Of a stretch of 64,000 bases of DNA, positions 50,098 through 58,937 are shown piece after piece. A program made the translations under genes and the position numbers. Origin of the DNA: DATDPM01 sp963841995 (GTDB taxonomy: Bacteria; Pseudomonadota; Alphaproteobacteria; DATDPM01). Location: contig CAWJEX010000004.1 in NCBI GenBank assembly GCA_963841995.1, positions 124,001-188,000 on the forward strand. Direction: 5' to 3'. The number at the start of each line of letters is the position of its first letter. Position 1 is the first letter of the stretch. The notes beneath the pieces are model-generated. The model did not search any database and had not been told where the DNA came from. It was given only the letters and a program-made list of their open reading frames with translations.

Positions 50098-50475
50098 TTA
50101 TTGCATCGTCGCGACCTGATCTTGAGGTGAGGCAAGCGAGTTGAACGTCTGTGGTGCCGGCGGCCGATATCCAAGTGATGAGTGCGGCCTGACGGTGTTG
50201 TAGTGGCGCCTCCATTCCTTGATGCGGCGGTTGTATTGACCCGACTGATGACTCTCTTGATCGCCGACGGAATACTCGGTCGCCCGCGCCGGGATACGGC
50301 CTTCAAGCCGCAGCCTTCGGTTTCGTCCGTTCTCGAACCGGAACCCCTTTGATCGGCCAAGGTCCTGCCGCCGGAGCCAAAACCGGTGAGAGCTACGGAT
50401 GAACATTGATATCCGTAGGCCGATCTTGGCGTCGGAATCTCTGGGACAAAATGTCGGTTGTCGCGGTAAGATCAT
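50098..50475 (-). pseudogene. IS3-family transposase C-terminal remnant
   Basis: Only the last ~45 residues look like coding sequence: WRRHYNTVRPHSSLGYRPPA is the end of IS3-family OrfB. The upstream part is degraded over several frames. This is a second, different transposase relic next to the integrase-core fragment. Confidence 0.6.
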
Positions 50476-50509
50476 TCCGGTTAACCGAATTGTTTTCGGC
50501 TAGCCTGGA

Positions 50510-50845
50510 ATGCGGCTGGTGAAGAAACATACATACAGCGTCAGCATAAAGTTGCGCTGTTGTCGGCAGCGGTTCTTTACCGCGTTCCTGTTGCTTACCG
50601 TCTTCGGAATCGGGCTGGCCCATGGCTGGCTCCATTTGGTCAGCAACGACCACGACGGTCACTTTGCACATAACGACAGCCAGTGTTGCCTCGTTCAAAA
50701 TCTTGGCGGTGGCATTGCACCGCCTCTCGTCGAAATACCCCCGCCCGAATTTGTGTCGGTTCTGTTCGCCGTCGCGATCGAATGTGAATGCTACGGCCGG
50801 CCGGCTTCTATCGGCTATTCGCCCCGCGATCCTCCGATAGCCTGA
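50510..50845 (+). CDS. Hypothetical membrane protein with His-rich loop
   Basis: The family is not certain. The 111 residues have a basic start, one hydrophobic helix (FFTAFLLLTVFGIGLAHGW) and then a His/Asp-rich stretch (HLVSNDHDGHFAHNDSQCC). It resembles small DUF2946-like proteins seen near copper genes. Upstream of the copper module on the same strand, it may be metal-related. Confidence 0.45.
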   Translation: MRLVKKHTYSVSIKLRCCRQRFFTAFLLLTVFGIGLAHGWLHLVSNDHDGHFAHNDSQCCLVQNLGGGIAPPLVEIPPPEFVSVLFAVAIECECYGRPASIGYSPRDPPIA

Positions 50846-51062
50846 TCTTCATTCCGAGGCCGGGCCGCTGACGCGCGCGTAATTTTCACGCGGCGCAGCT
50901 GCTGGCCTTCGCAATCGGATCAGACTCGGAGAAGCCAGTGACATCGACAACAACTCGTCTCAGGGGTCGCAATGTGGCGCCGCAAGCGGCGCCGTCCGCC
51001 GGTCTGCTCCCGCTTTAGCCAGCCTCGGCGTTCGTTCACCCAATCCCATGATGGAGAATTAC

Positions 51063-51980
51063 ATGTTTCGCTCGTTTTCGGGCTACGCCGCACTAGCCGC
51101 GGCAGCCTTCGCCATGTTCGCCGAGCACCAAGCCTGCGCGCATGGCTTCGCTGGAAGCCGCTTTTTTCCGGCGACCATTCAGACCGACGATCCGTTTGTC
51201 GCTGACGAGATGTCTTTCCCCACCGTCACGCTCAATCCACCGGGCGCCGACGGCTCGCGCGAGACCGATTACGGTCTCGATCTCGCTAAACGACTTACGC
51301 CCAAATTCGGCGTCACCATTTCGGACCAGTGGCGCGTTCTCCGTCCGGGTGATGGCTCGCCTGCGGTCACGGGCTGGGATGCCCTTAAAACAGGGCAGCA
51401 ATATCAGCTCTTCGTCGATGGTCCGAGTGAATCGATGGCGTTGATCGGGCTCGGCGAGACCTGGGCCAATACCGGGCATGGGGGAGCGCTCGGCGGACCG
51501 GACTTCACGACCTTGTCGCCAACCTTCGATTTCGGCAAGGGCATGGGCGATCTGCCGAACTCCCTTTCTTGGCTCCGGCCCTTCGCCATCACCGGCAATC
51601 TCAGCGTTGATGTTCCGCTTAAGGCCGAAAGCCAGGGCTCGCCCAATCCCGATGTCTTCAACGCCGGCTTCGCCATCGAATACAGCCTTATCTATCTCCA
51701 GAGCCAGGTGAAGAACATCGGCCTCGGGGCACCCTTCAACCGCATGATACCGCTCGTCGAAATCACCTCGAGCACGCCCTTGGACCGGGGTTCGGGGCCA
51801 GTTACCGGCTTGATCGCGCCGGGCGTGATCTGGGCTGGGCAGTACTGTCAGATTGGGGCCGAGGCGCTGGTCCCTTACGGCCAAGGGCAAGGCAGCGGCA
51901 TTGGCGGAGTCATTCAGCTCCACTTCTTCCTCGACGATCTCTTTCCCGACAGCATTGGGAGACCGTTGTTCGGAAACTGA
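51063..51980 (+). CDS. Hypothetical exported protein, possibly outer-membrane, of the copper module
   Basis: No family name that I can give. From ATG at 51063 (GGAG 9 nt upstream) it has 305 residues with a signal peptide ending QACAHGF. The mature part has alternating polar/hydrophobic stretches (GLDLAKRLTPKFGVTISDQW, FAITGNLSVDVPLKAE) and ends PLFGN, consistent with a beta-barrel. copC starts 1 nt after its stop, so it is in the same operon and may handle copper at the outer membrane. Confidence 0.6.
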   Translation: MFRSFSGYAALAAAAFAMFAEHQACAHGFAGSRFFPATIQTDDPFVADEMSFPTVTLNPPGADGSRETDYGLDLAKRLTPKFGVTISDQWRVLRPGDGSPAVTGWDALKTGQQYQLFVDGPSESMALIGLGETWANTGHGGALGGPDFTTLSPTFDFGKGMGDLPNSLSWLRPFAITGNLSVDVPLKAESQGSPNPDVFNAGFAIEYSLIYLQSQVKNIGLGAPFNRMIPLVEITSSTPLDRGSGPVTGLIAPGVIWAGQYCQIGAEALVPYGQGQGSGIGGVIQLHFFLDDLFPDSIGRPLFGN

Positions 51981-51981
51981 G

Positions 51982-52353
51982 ATGACTTGCGTTCGGCACT
52001 TGAGGCTGGCGTTCGGATTGCTGTTCGTGCTCGGCACGAACAGCGCCGCCTTCGCCCACGCCTTCCTTGATCACGCCGCTCCACCCGTCGGCTCAACTTT
52101 GAGCACGCCGCCCGACAAGGTGCGCATCTGGTTCACTCAGGAACTCGTGCTCGCTTTCAGCGGCATCGAAGTCATCGACGCGCGGGACCAGCGCGTCGAC
52201 GACGGAAAGGTTGATCTCGACCCGAACGATCACACCTTGCTGACGGTCGGGCTCAAGAAACTGGCCACGGGCAGCTACACGGTGAACTGGCATGTGGTCT
52301 CCGTCGATACCCATCGCACCGAAGGCTCGTTCACCTTCGAGGTGGGCCCATGA
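51982..52353 (+). CDS. copC: Copper resistance protein CopC
   Basis: Periplasmic copper-binding protein. The 123 residues have a signal peptide cleaved after residue 25, leaving an N-terminal His (HAFLDHAAPP) as the copper ligand. The second site is S107-V-D109-T-H111 (SVDTHRTEGSF), and the fold motif is HTLLTVGLKKLATGSYTVNW. The stop overlaps the copD start by 4 bp. Confidence 0.92.
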   Translation: MTCVRHLRLAFGLLFVLGTNSAAFAHAFLDHAAPPVGSTLSTPPDKVRIWFTQELVLAFSGIEVIDARDQRVDDGKVDLDPNDHTLLTVGLKKLATGSYTVNWHVVSVDTHRTEGSFTFEVGP

Positions 52354-54212
52354 CCGAGATCGTGCTCGCCGTCGCACGCTTCGTGCATTACGCCTCGGCG
52401 ATCACGCTGTTCGGCAGCCTCTTCTTCGCGGCGGTCATAGCAAAACCGCATCCGATCGACGCGGCGTTGCGGCGAGCAGCCTGGACCGCGTTGCCGATCC
52501 TGGCGTTGTCGGGTGTGCTCTGGTTCCTTGCACAAGCCGCGCGAATGAGCGGCAGCCCCTTCGCCAACGCTTTTCAGTCGCAGTTATTGTTGATCGTCCT
52601 GCGGCAGACGCCATTCGGTTTCGTTTTTGCCGCGCGGCTCGTGATGGCCGTCGCCGTGGCGCTGGCGCTCATGGTTCGCAAATCATGGACGGAGTGGATT
52701 GCGTTGGTGGGTGCTGCGCTTCTCCTCGCTTCCCTCGCCTGGGTGGGGCATGCCGTCGGCGAAGAAGGCGTCGACCATGTCATCCATCTCTCCACCGACG
52801 TCATTCACTTGCTCGCAGCCGGAGCGTGGCTCGGCAGCTTGCCCGCATTGGCGCTATTCTTCCACTGCGCAGTCACCGCCGCTTCGCCGGAATGGACCGA
52901 GATGGCGCGCCAAGCAACACGTCGCTTCTCGACCATGGGTCTGGTCACCGTCGGTTCCTTGCTTGCGACCGGTATTGTGAATACTTGGTATCTTGCCAGT
53001 TCCTTGCCCGCCCTCGTCGGGACCGATTACGGCCGACTGTTGCTCGTGAAGATCGCGTTGTTCGGCGTTATGGTGGCCACCGCCGCGGTCAACCGCCGTG
53101 TGTTGACGCCGCGCTTGGCGACCGCACCGGGCGACGCGTTGCGGCAGCTCCGACGCAACAGCCTGATCGAAGCCGGGCTCGGCATTCTCGTCATCGCCAT
53201 TGTCGCGTGGTTAGGCAATGCCGTGCCGGGCAATCATCAACAACCGGTCTGGGCTTACCCGTTTCGTTACAGTGGCGATGCATTCTCCGAGCCCGAACAG
53301 CGCGGCGCATTGTGGCTGGCCATCACCGGCGTGGGGTTTGGCCTGTTGGTCGCCGCCGTCGGCTTTGCTGTTCGACGGCTATGGGGCATTCTGGCTGTGC
53401 TTGCGCTCGCCGTCGCGATTTTCTTCATCCCGGCTTTCCGGGTTCTTATCGTTCCCGCCTATCCGACGAGTTTCTTTAACTCACCAACCGGTTACACGGC
53501 GCATTCGGTCGCCGTCGGTGCCCGCAGCTTCGCGCAGAATTGCGCCGCCTGCCACGGACCGGAGGGGCGCGGCGACGGCCCGCTCGCCAAAACTCTTCCC
53601 ATCGCGCCGGCGGATCTCGCCGCCGCACACATTTACGGACATCTCCCGGGCGATCTTTTTTGGTGGATCTCGAACGGCGTTTCCGGCACGCCGATGCCAG
53701 CCTTCGCCCAAACCGTTGATGAGGAGAAACGCTGGGATCTGATCGATTTCATTCTCGCCAACGCCGATGGCACGCGCGCAGCGCAAGGGACACCAGCTCA
53801 GGCGCCCGACTTCGCCATTCAATGTCCCGGCGGTGGTGCGTTTGGTTCGCTGCGTGCAAGCGCCGGACATATCATCCACCTGGTTTTCGCTGGCGCAGAT
53901 GATATGGTGCGCCTCGCAAACCTCCGTTCACTCAATTTCGGTGCCGATGTTATCACGGTGGTGGCGACCAACGCTCCCGCGGTGCAAGATTTTTGCCTCG
54001 CGCCCGGAGACGATCTCGCCGCCGCCTTTGCGCTTTATCTTCCTGATCGCAATAGAGGCGTTGCCGGAGCCGAATTCCTGATCGACGGCAAGGGATGGCT
54101 CCGCGATTCCTGGCAAACGCCCCCCGATGCCGAAATGCTTCGTAATGCGATCGAGACCGTCCGGAGCCAGCCGGTGACCGTGTCGCCCCGTCCAACCGGG
54201 CACCATCACTAG
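52350..54212 (+). CDS. CopD domain fused to cytochrome c
   Basis: Membrane copper-import protein with an attached heme domain. The 620 residues have an N-terminal CopD region of eight or so helices (FVHYASAITLFGSLFFAAVI, LSTDVIHLLAAGAWLGSLPA). A further pair of helices follows, then a c-type cytochrome motif C398-A-A-C401-H402 with PEGRGDGPLAKTLP and MPAF (axial Met). A ~150-residue C-terminal domain then ends in three His. The fusion suggests a redox step coupled to copper handling; this is inference. Confidence 0.85.
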   Translation: MTEIVLAVARFVHYASAITLFGSLFFAAVIAKPHPIDAALRRAAWTALPILALSGVLWFLAQAARMSGSPFANAFQSQLLLIVLRQTPFGFVFAARLVMAVAVALALMVRKSWTEWIALVGAALLLASLAWVGHAVGEEGVDHVIHLSTDVIHLLAAGAWLGSLPALALFFHCAVTAASPEWTEMARQATRRFSTMGLVTVGSLLATGIVNTWYLASSLPALVGTDYGRLLLVKIALFGVMVATAAVNRRVLTPRLATAPGDALRQLRRNSLIEAGLGILVIAIVAWLGNAVPGNHQQPVWAYPFRYSGDAFSEPEQRGALWLAITGVGFGLLVAAVGFAVRRLWGILAVLALAVAIFFIPAFRVLIVPAYPTSFFNSPTGYTAHSVAVGARSFAQNCAACHGPEGRGDGPLAKTLPIAPADLAAAHIYGHLPGDLFWWISNGVSGTPMPAFAQTVDEEKRWDLIDFILANADGTRAAQGTPAQAPDFAIQCPGGGAFGSLRASAGHIIHLVFAGADDMVRLANLRSLNFGADVITVVATNAPAVQDFCLAPGDDLAAAFALYLPDRNRGVAGAEFLIDGKGWLRDSWQTPPDAEMLRNAIETVRSQPVTVSPRPTGHHH

Positions 54213-54452
54213 GCGAAATGCGGGCGCCGCTCGCTCGGCTCAAAAAAGCATCAACGCGAGCGAAGCGTGAGCACAAGAGAAAACTGCTAGAGCGGCCGCT
54301 TTCCCGGACCTAGGCCAGATGAAGCCCGAGCAGCTGGAGATCGCGCGGCTCAGGATGCCGAAAGCGCCAAACCAAGTGAACTGCGGACGCCAGAGATCAA
54401 TCAATGACCTTATCACGGTTTAAATTACCAATTCTCAGACTACACCAGCTAC

Positions 54453-55100
54453 ATGGCGACACAAATGAGGGGTAAGAAATTTATTGCGACAGCAGCCAAT
54501 GGAGAGGACAAGACCGCGGAGCTAACTAATTTTGCCAGCTTCATCGGCCTTGAGGCCGCAGCGCTTGGCCGATACAGCATGCTTTTGGTGCTTGAGTTAT
54601 TCGGTGGGCTCAAATCAGGGCGATTAAACCCAGCGAAGGTCGTGCACGAGATAAAGGCTTTGGAAGGAATTGGGGTGCGAAGCCAACTAAAACCACCTGG
54701 CCCGTTCAAACACCCGCCGTTGAAAGGGCTGTGGCACAAGCACTACCTAGAGGACGGGCTGGGTGCGATGGCGATCAATCTGAAAAAAGCAATTGGTAAA
54801 TATGGCCTGCCGTTGTTCAAACAACGTATGCGCGAAGCGCAGAAAGCAGGAGAGGAGCGCTACGTCTCCATGGAGGACTGCAAGTCACTCGCGGATGACG
54901 CGGTGCAGGGAAACTGGATGCGATTGGCCGGTGACAAGGCGTTAACCGGTGAATGGATTGTCTATGCGCAGCATGAGCGGGCGAACTACTATCTCTGCTT
55001 AGGCAAGCACGACAGCGGGGATGACAATCTTCGAAAACAGATCGAGGCCTTGTGCTGCCAGGAGTTTCCGTTTCTTATAACGTTGCTTGCCGCTGCTTAA
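54453..55100 (+). CDS. Hypothetical protein of island 1
   Basis: Not recognised. The 215 residues show no signal or membrane segment. A central HPPLKGLWHKHYLEDGLG and a C-terminal EWIVYAQHERANYYLCLGKH look like conserved catalytic or binding patches. The gene is more AT-rich than its surroundings and is preceded by 240 nt without a gene. It sits next to the attachment-site module, where cargo defence or toxin genes are often found, but nothing in the sequence proves such a role. Confidence 0.6.
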   Translation: MATQMRGKKFIATAANGEDKTAELTNFASFIGLEAAALGRYSMLLVLELFGGLKSGRLNPAKVVHEIKALEGIGVRSQLKPPGPFKHPPLKGLWHKHYLEDGLGAMAINLKKAIGKYGLPLFKQRMREAQKAGEERYVSMEDCKSLADDAVQGNWMRLAGDKALTGEWIVYAQHERANYYLCLGKHDSGDDNLRKQIEALCCQEFPFLITLLAAA

Positions 55101-55260
55101 CGTACGATTTTTTCATTTTCTGAGACAAGCCCACATTGCTGTCAATCGGGTACCTGCAAGCATACCTTGCAGGTACCCTCCGGCTTTTGGCCTACGGCGG
55201 ATATTTACCTCAACCGTTGAACGTCTGCTTCCTGGAGGCTTGGACGACCGCTTCGGGTCA

Positions 55261-55770
55261 AAATGCGAAATAACGACACCCGGTGTTCGGTGTCCGGTTA
55301 GCGGCCAAACCAGAACAGACTCAGCGTATAATCGAGGGCAAAACGGGGAGCAGGTCGAGTCGGTAGCCGTGAGTCGGAAACCAACGGATTCCAGGGCGAC
55401 TTTAGGCCCGCGAAGAGGGGTCACCATGACCGGGAAAACGTCAGACTCGTCTTCGGGTAAAAATAACAGACTCTATACAAATAACGTACATATTCTGACA
55501 GACTCCAGTCTGACACCCCATTGATATTCAACGATTCTCGGCTAACTCTTAATCAGCGTGTCCCAGGTTCGAGTCCTGGTGCGCCCACCAATAACCTTGT
55601 GAATTCTCAACGAGAAACGCCCGATTGCTGACAAGCCGTGACGTGATTTGTCAGACCGAAAGTCTGACAAAACGGCAATTCGTCAGAGAAAGAAGTCTGC
55701 TGGCGCGTTGATTTTCAACGTGGAAAAGCTCAAGCGCAGCTGATTCCGAATCAGTGGCTCAACCAGTCTC
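55261..55770. repeat. Module copy A: GTCAGAC-rich repeat around a tRNA-Lys 3' half
   Basis: About 500 bp, closely matching 61690-62200 on both sides of the tRNA fragment. The left arm has GTCAGAC at 55440 and the near-palindrome at 55496-55515. The right arm has a perfect 10-bp-arm palindrome (55647-55671, TTTGTCAGAC and GTCTGACAAA around CGAAA) and a degraded one after it. TTGATATTCAACG occurs left and TTGATTTTCAACG right of the tRNA half. Confidence 0.85.
55540..55591 (+). repeat. Partial tRNA-Lys copy (attachment-site repeat, island 1 / island 2 junction)
   Basis: 47 of 51 bp match the 3' part of tRNA-Lys. Two of the four changes are a compensatory G-C to C-G swap in the first T-stem pair (CCAGG / CCTGG), so it derives from a functional but different tRNA-Lys allele rather than from random decay. 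Confidence 0.85.
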
Positions 55771-56122
55771 TTGTTCACCTGCGTATTCTGCTCCAAACGC
55801 GCCGTGCGTCCGCACTCGTCGCTTGGCTATCGACCGTCGGCGCGAGAGGCTATTTGCTGGGCGGCCTCGCTAGCCTCGTTGCCGGGCGCGAGGCCAGGCT
55901 AACCAACCGGTGACACCGACACCGTCCCTAACCCAACATTCCAAGTGGACCACTCGGTGGGGCCGGTCATCCCATCATCGAGCCGGGATTGGGGCAATGG
56001 GTGGTAACGATCTCGCCGCTCTCAAGGCGCACATTGGCGAGAAAGCGTTTGTATCAGCGCAGCAGCGTGGCCGGCACCAAGGGCCTGCGGAAGTTCATCG
56101 GTTCGGGCGATTAGTTCTCGTA
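55771..56122. other. Gene-free stretch right of module A
   Basis: About 350 nt in which I see no gene, RNA or clear repeat. Confidence 0.5.
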
Positions 56123-57505
56123 CTATTTGCCGAGCGCAACCTTGGTTATGGCAATGTCCTCGGGGCAGGAGCAATACTTGAACGGGCATATCACCGGCCG
56201 CAACATCTGTTTGGGAATCTCGGCGTCGCGATAAATATTCGCCTTTTCGTTGCGGTGGCCGCGGAAACAAACGGCGCGGCTCATAAAGCCGTCCCAATCG
56301 ATCGTGATCATCTCGACGCCGGCGTAACAACCCATGCCCTTGAACCGGTTGAGCTTGCGCGCAATGAGTTCGTTGGCGGCGAATTCGCGCCGTTCGACGC
56401 GCGGCTCATCGGGTCCGTCGCGGAGAAAATCGACGATGATCGGCTGGTCGATGTCTTCCTCGTCGTAAACCTCGGAAAGCCAAGCCAAATCTTCCGGCGT
56501 ATAACGCTCGTCGATTTCCTTGCCGAGATCCTTGCGCATGGTCTTGACGATCAATTGCAGCCGTTCCTTGCAATGCGGCCCAAGCTCATGGGCAAGCCTT
56601 CTCACCTCTGTCATGCGTTCGGGATTGGCCAGCAACCGGATCTGAACAGTGGCGCCCTTGTCGGAAAGGAATCGCGCGTTATCCAGGAGTTGGTCGATCT
56701 GCGTGAACTCAAAGTGAATCGAGGCGTCAAATTGCAAGAGATCCGCGTGCTCCGCCGTCCGATCCATGAGATCCCGGTAGAATCGTGGCTTGCGGCTCAG
56801 ATTTGTTTCCGTGCGAAGAGTGGTCAGATTTGGAATGTTCTCCGCCAAATGCGCGACGAAGTCGATATAACCGGGATGGATGGACGGCTCCCCTCCGGTA
56901 AGCACGATCTTGACGTCGGGCCGGCCAAGCTTTGCGATCTTACCGGCAGCGGCGACGAGGTACGCCAGCGGCGGATATTTGGCCCTGTTGTCGTACACCG
57001 GGCAATAGGAACAAGTGAAGTTGCAATGGCCGGTGATGAACCAATTTATAGTGATGATGGAGCCGGGGCTATGGCCGCGATAGCTCACGCGCTGAATCGA
57101 TCCCGCCTTGTCTGCAGGATCCACGACGCCGGTTGTCTGCGATTCGCCGCCGTTGTTCAAATGCACGGCGAACAAGTCGAGCAGATTTCGGACTCTCTCG
57201 GTAATGGGCGGCGTCCCGGCTGGCGATTCGAGAAAGACTTGGAACTGGCGGCCGGCGTTTTTCAGATCGCCACGCTTGTACGCCGCGATCCCGTAGTAGA
57301 GCCGTGCCAATGCGTGCCGCGAGTCGCGCTTCAATACGGCACTGCATTCGCGCAAGGTCTCGGTAATCTTGCCCTGGCGTAAATAGCGGGCGGCCTTGGG
57401 TACGCCTTCGTCCCCATTGCCCTCGGCGAGCAGGATCGCATCCTCGGTCAAATCGCGGATTTCGTCGGCGATCGTGTTAGGATTTATCAATGTACTGTCC
57501 GCCAA
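56123..57505 (-). CDS. Radical SAM protein with TPR-like N-terminus and SPASM-like C-terminus
   Basis: The 460 residues begin with ~115 residues of TPR-like helices (ARYLRQGKITETLRECSAVL, ALARLYYGIAAYKRGDLKNA). The radical SAM cluster motif follows: C161-N-F-T-C165-S-Y-C168, with LTGGEPSIHPG. The C-terminal part has GCYAGVEMITIDWDGFMSRA, VCFRGH and CPFKYCSCPEDI, cysteines suited to an auxiliary cluster. SPASM-type enzymes often modify peptides, but no precursor peptide gene is evident nearby, so the substrate is unknown. Confidence 0.87.
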   Translation of the reverse strand: MADSTLINPNTIADEIRDLTEDAILLAEGNGDEGVPKAARYLRQGKITETLRECSAVLKRDSRHALARLYYGIAAYKRGDLKNAGRQFQVFLESPAGTPPITERVRNLLDLFAVHLNNGGESQTTGVVDPADKAGSIQRVSYRGHSPGSIITINWFITGHCNFTCSYCPVYDNRAKYPPLAYLVAAAGKIAKLGRPDVKIVLTGGEPSIHPGYIDFVAHLAENIPNLTTLRTETNLSRKPRFYRDLMDRTAEHADLLQFDASIHFEFTQIDQLLDNARFLSDKGATVQIRLLANPERMTEVRRLAHELGPHCKERLQLIVKTMRKDLGKEIDERYTPEDLAWLSEVYDEEDIDQPIIVDFLRDGPDEPRVERREFAANELIARKLNRFKGMGCYAGVEMITIDWDGFMSRAVCFRGHRNEKANIYRDAEIPKQMLRPVICPFKYCSCPEDIAITKVALGK

Positions 57506-57633
57506 GCTGTCCGACTGACTGAATCATACAACTCGGTATTACAATTGTGGAGAAACCGGGTTAATGAACTGTGATTGCCGCCCAAGTTCTGGTGCGGCAC
57601 GGGGTTACAGCGCAGCATCCGAGGTTGCAGGAT

Positions 57634-57777
57634 GACTTTAGGCCCGCGAAGAGGGCCTTGATGACCGGAAAAACGTCAGACTCGTTTTCGGATAAAAACG
57701 ACAGACTCCGTACAAATAACGTACATATTCTGACAGACTCCAGTCTGACACCCCATTGATATTCCACGATTTTCGGC
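57634..57777. repeat. Module copy B, truncated, running into cas1
   Basis: About 87% identical to 55398-55545 and to the matching part of copy C, with the same GTCAGAC site (57675) and TGACAGACTCCAGTCTGACA element. Homology stops after CGGCTGACT, exactly where the tRNA half begins in the other copies. In B the next bases are cas1 coding sequence instead. Confidence 0.85.
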
Positions 57778-58706
57778 TGACTTGGCGCTTTTTCCAAGGG
57801 GACTGGCGCCTGCCGTCCCGCATCGTCCTGCTCGACGCCGATGGCGCACTGTCGCTCGATGCGCTCTCTTGGTTGTCAAATCACCGCGTGCCGCTCATTC
57901 AAATCAATTGGCGTGGCGAGGTTGTTCACGTCATTGGTGACAATCCGACCGCGGTGGACCCAGTGCTCGCAAAGGCCCAACTGGACGCACGGAAAAACTG
58001 CGCCAGTCTTCGCATCGCGCGAAGGCTTATTGTTGAAAAAATAGAGAACAGTATCGAAACGCTTCGTCATTTTCTGCCGTCATCACGTGTTACCGGTTCC
58101 ATACTGGATAAGCTGAAGCACGGAGCGGACCTGATAAATCAGAAAACGCCAGAGACGTTCAGCCATTTGATGGGTATCGAGGCACGGGCCGGAGGCGTGT
58201 ATTTCAGGGCACTTCGCTTTCTTCACCTCCAGTGGAAGGGGGTCGATCGACGCCCGATTCCTGATGATTGGAACCGGATCGGACGGCGCGCATCGAAAGT
58301 GGCCAGCAGACTTTACTCCAACCGTAACGCCACCCATCCGTTCAACGCGATGCTCAATTATGCATACGCTATCCTCGAAACCCAGATGCGGACGCATATT
58401 GTCGCTGCAGGCCTCGATCCGACGATCGGGTTTTTCCATGGAAGTTATGACGGCAAACAGGGATTGGTTTACGACCTCATGGAACCATTGAGACCGGTTG
58501 TGGACCGCCAACTGTTGGAGTTCGCGCAGAAGCATACCTTCTCGCCGGGGGATTTCACGCTGACGAGCACTGGGGTATGTAGGCTAAATCCGCAGTTGGC
58601 GCGGAATGTCGTTCGGGCGATTGATGTCTCGTATGACGCTAGCAATACGGTGAATCGATTCCTATCGGAGCTGCACAAAGCACGAGACTCAGCGCACTGG
58701 GATTAG
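57756..58706 (+). CDS. Solo Cas1 homologue, N-terminus truncated
   Basis: Cas1 is the DNA integrase of CRISPR adaptation. Conserved parts are RIVLLDADGALSLDALSWLS, the catalytic Glu in MGIEARAGGVYFRAL (E142), the His in AAGLDPTIGFFH (H228) and the Asp in YDLMEPLRP (D240), so the metal site looks intact. The N-terminal beta-domain is short by an estimated 25-35 residues. The only available start (TTG, 57756) and the first nine residues come from module copy B. No cas2, no other cas gene and no CRISPR array lie in the window. It may be a remnant or a re-started gene. Confidence 0.82.
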   Translation: MIFHDFRLTWRFFQGDWRLPSRIVLLDADGALSLDALSWLSNHRVPLIQINWRGEVVHVIGDNPTAVDPVLAKAQLDARKNCASLRIARRLIVEKIENSIETLRHFLPSSRVTGSILDKLKHGADLINQKTPETFSHLMGIEARAGGVYFRALRFLHLQWKGVDRRPIPDDWNRIGRRASKVASRLYSNRNATHPFNAMLNYAYAILETQMRTHIVAAGLDPTIGFFHGSYDGKQGLVYDLMEPLRPVVDRQLLEFAQKHTFSPGDFTLTSTGVCRLNPQLARNVVRAIDVSYDASNTVNRFLSELHKARDSAHWD

Positions 58707-58715
58707 CAAAGCAGC

Positions 58716-58937
58716 TCATTTCTCCTCAGCGTCGGCCGTTGTGTCAGCAGCGAGCGCGGCAAGCTCCTCAAAACCGCGGCGGTCGATGCGATCACTAAAG
58801 TGAAGGAATTCTCGCATCAGCTTTTCGGCAGCTTCGCGTTGGCTGTCGCGCGCCTGGCGGATAGCCGCGATGAGCGAAGCCTGTTTTTTGGGGTCAGGTC
58901 GGAAAGCAAGGTCAGGCCACCAAGGGTAATTAATCAA
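58716..58937 (-). CDS. Hypothetical small protein
   Basis: Unrecognised 73-residue frame from TTG, with helical, charged composition (QARDSQREAAEKLMREFLHF) and an acidic end. It is convergent with cas1 (9 nt between stops). No ATG is in frame, so it may be the tail of a longer lost gene. Confidence 0.35.
   Translation of the reverse strand: MINYPWWPDLAFRPDPKKQASLIAAIRQARDSQREAAEKLMREFLHFSDRIDRRGFEELAALAADTTADAEEK

Larger units (their letters stand above)
46567..55591. mobile_element. Genomic island 1 in the 3' end of tRNA-Lys
   Basis: It is bounded by the native tRNA gene (repeat copy 46517-46567) and by a 47/51-identical copy at 55540-55591. Cargo is a Zn/Mn ABC transporter, IS debris, a copper module and an unknown gene. 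Composition changes abruptly at the tRNA and again near 54213, where the DNA is visibly more AT-rich. I recognise no integrase, so it is probably immobile now. Confidence 0.65.

Noticed and set aside
55429..55523. Conserved 32-codon frame (starting MTGK, ending LTPH) present in all three module copies
   Set aside because: Differences between copies are mostly amino-acid changing and the region overlaps palindromic sites, so it looks like conserved DNA rather than a protein.
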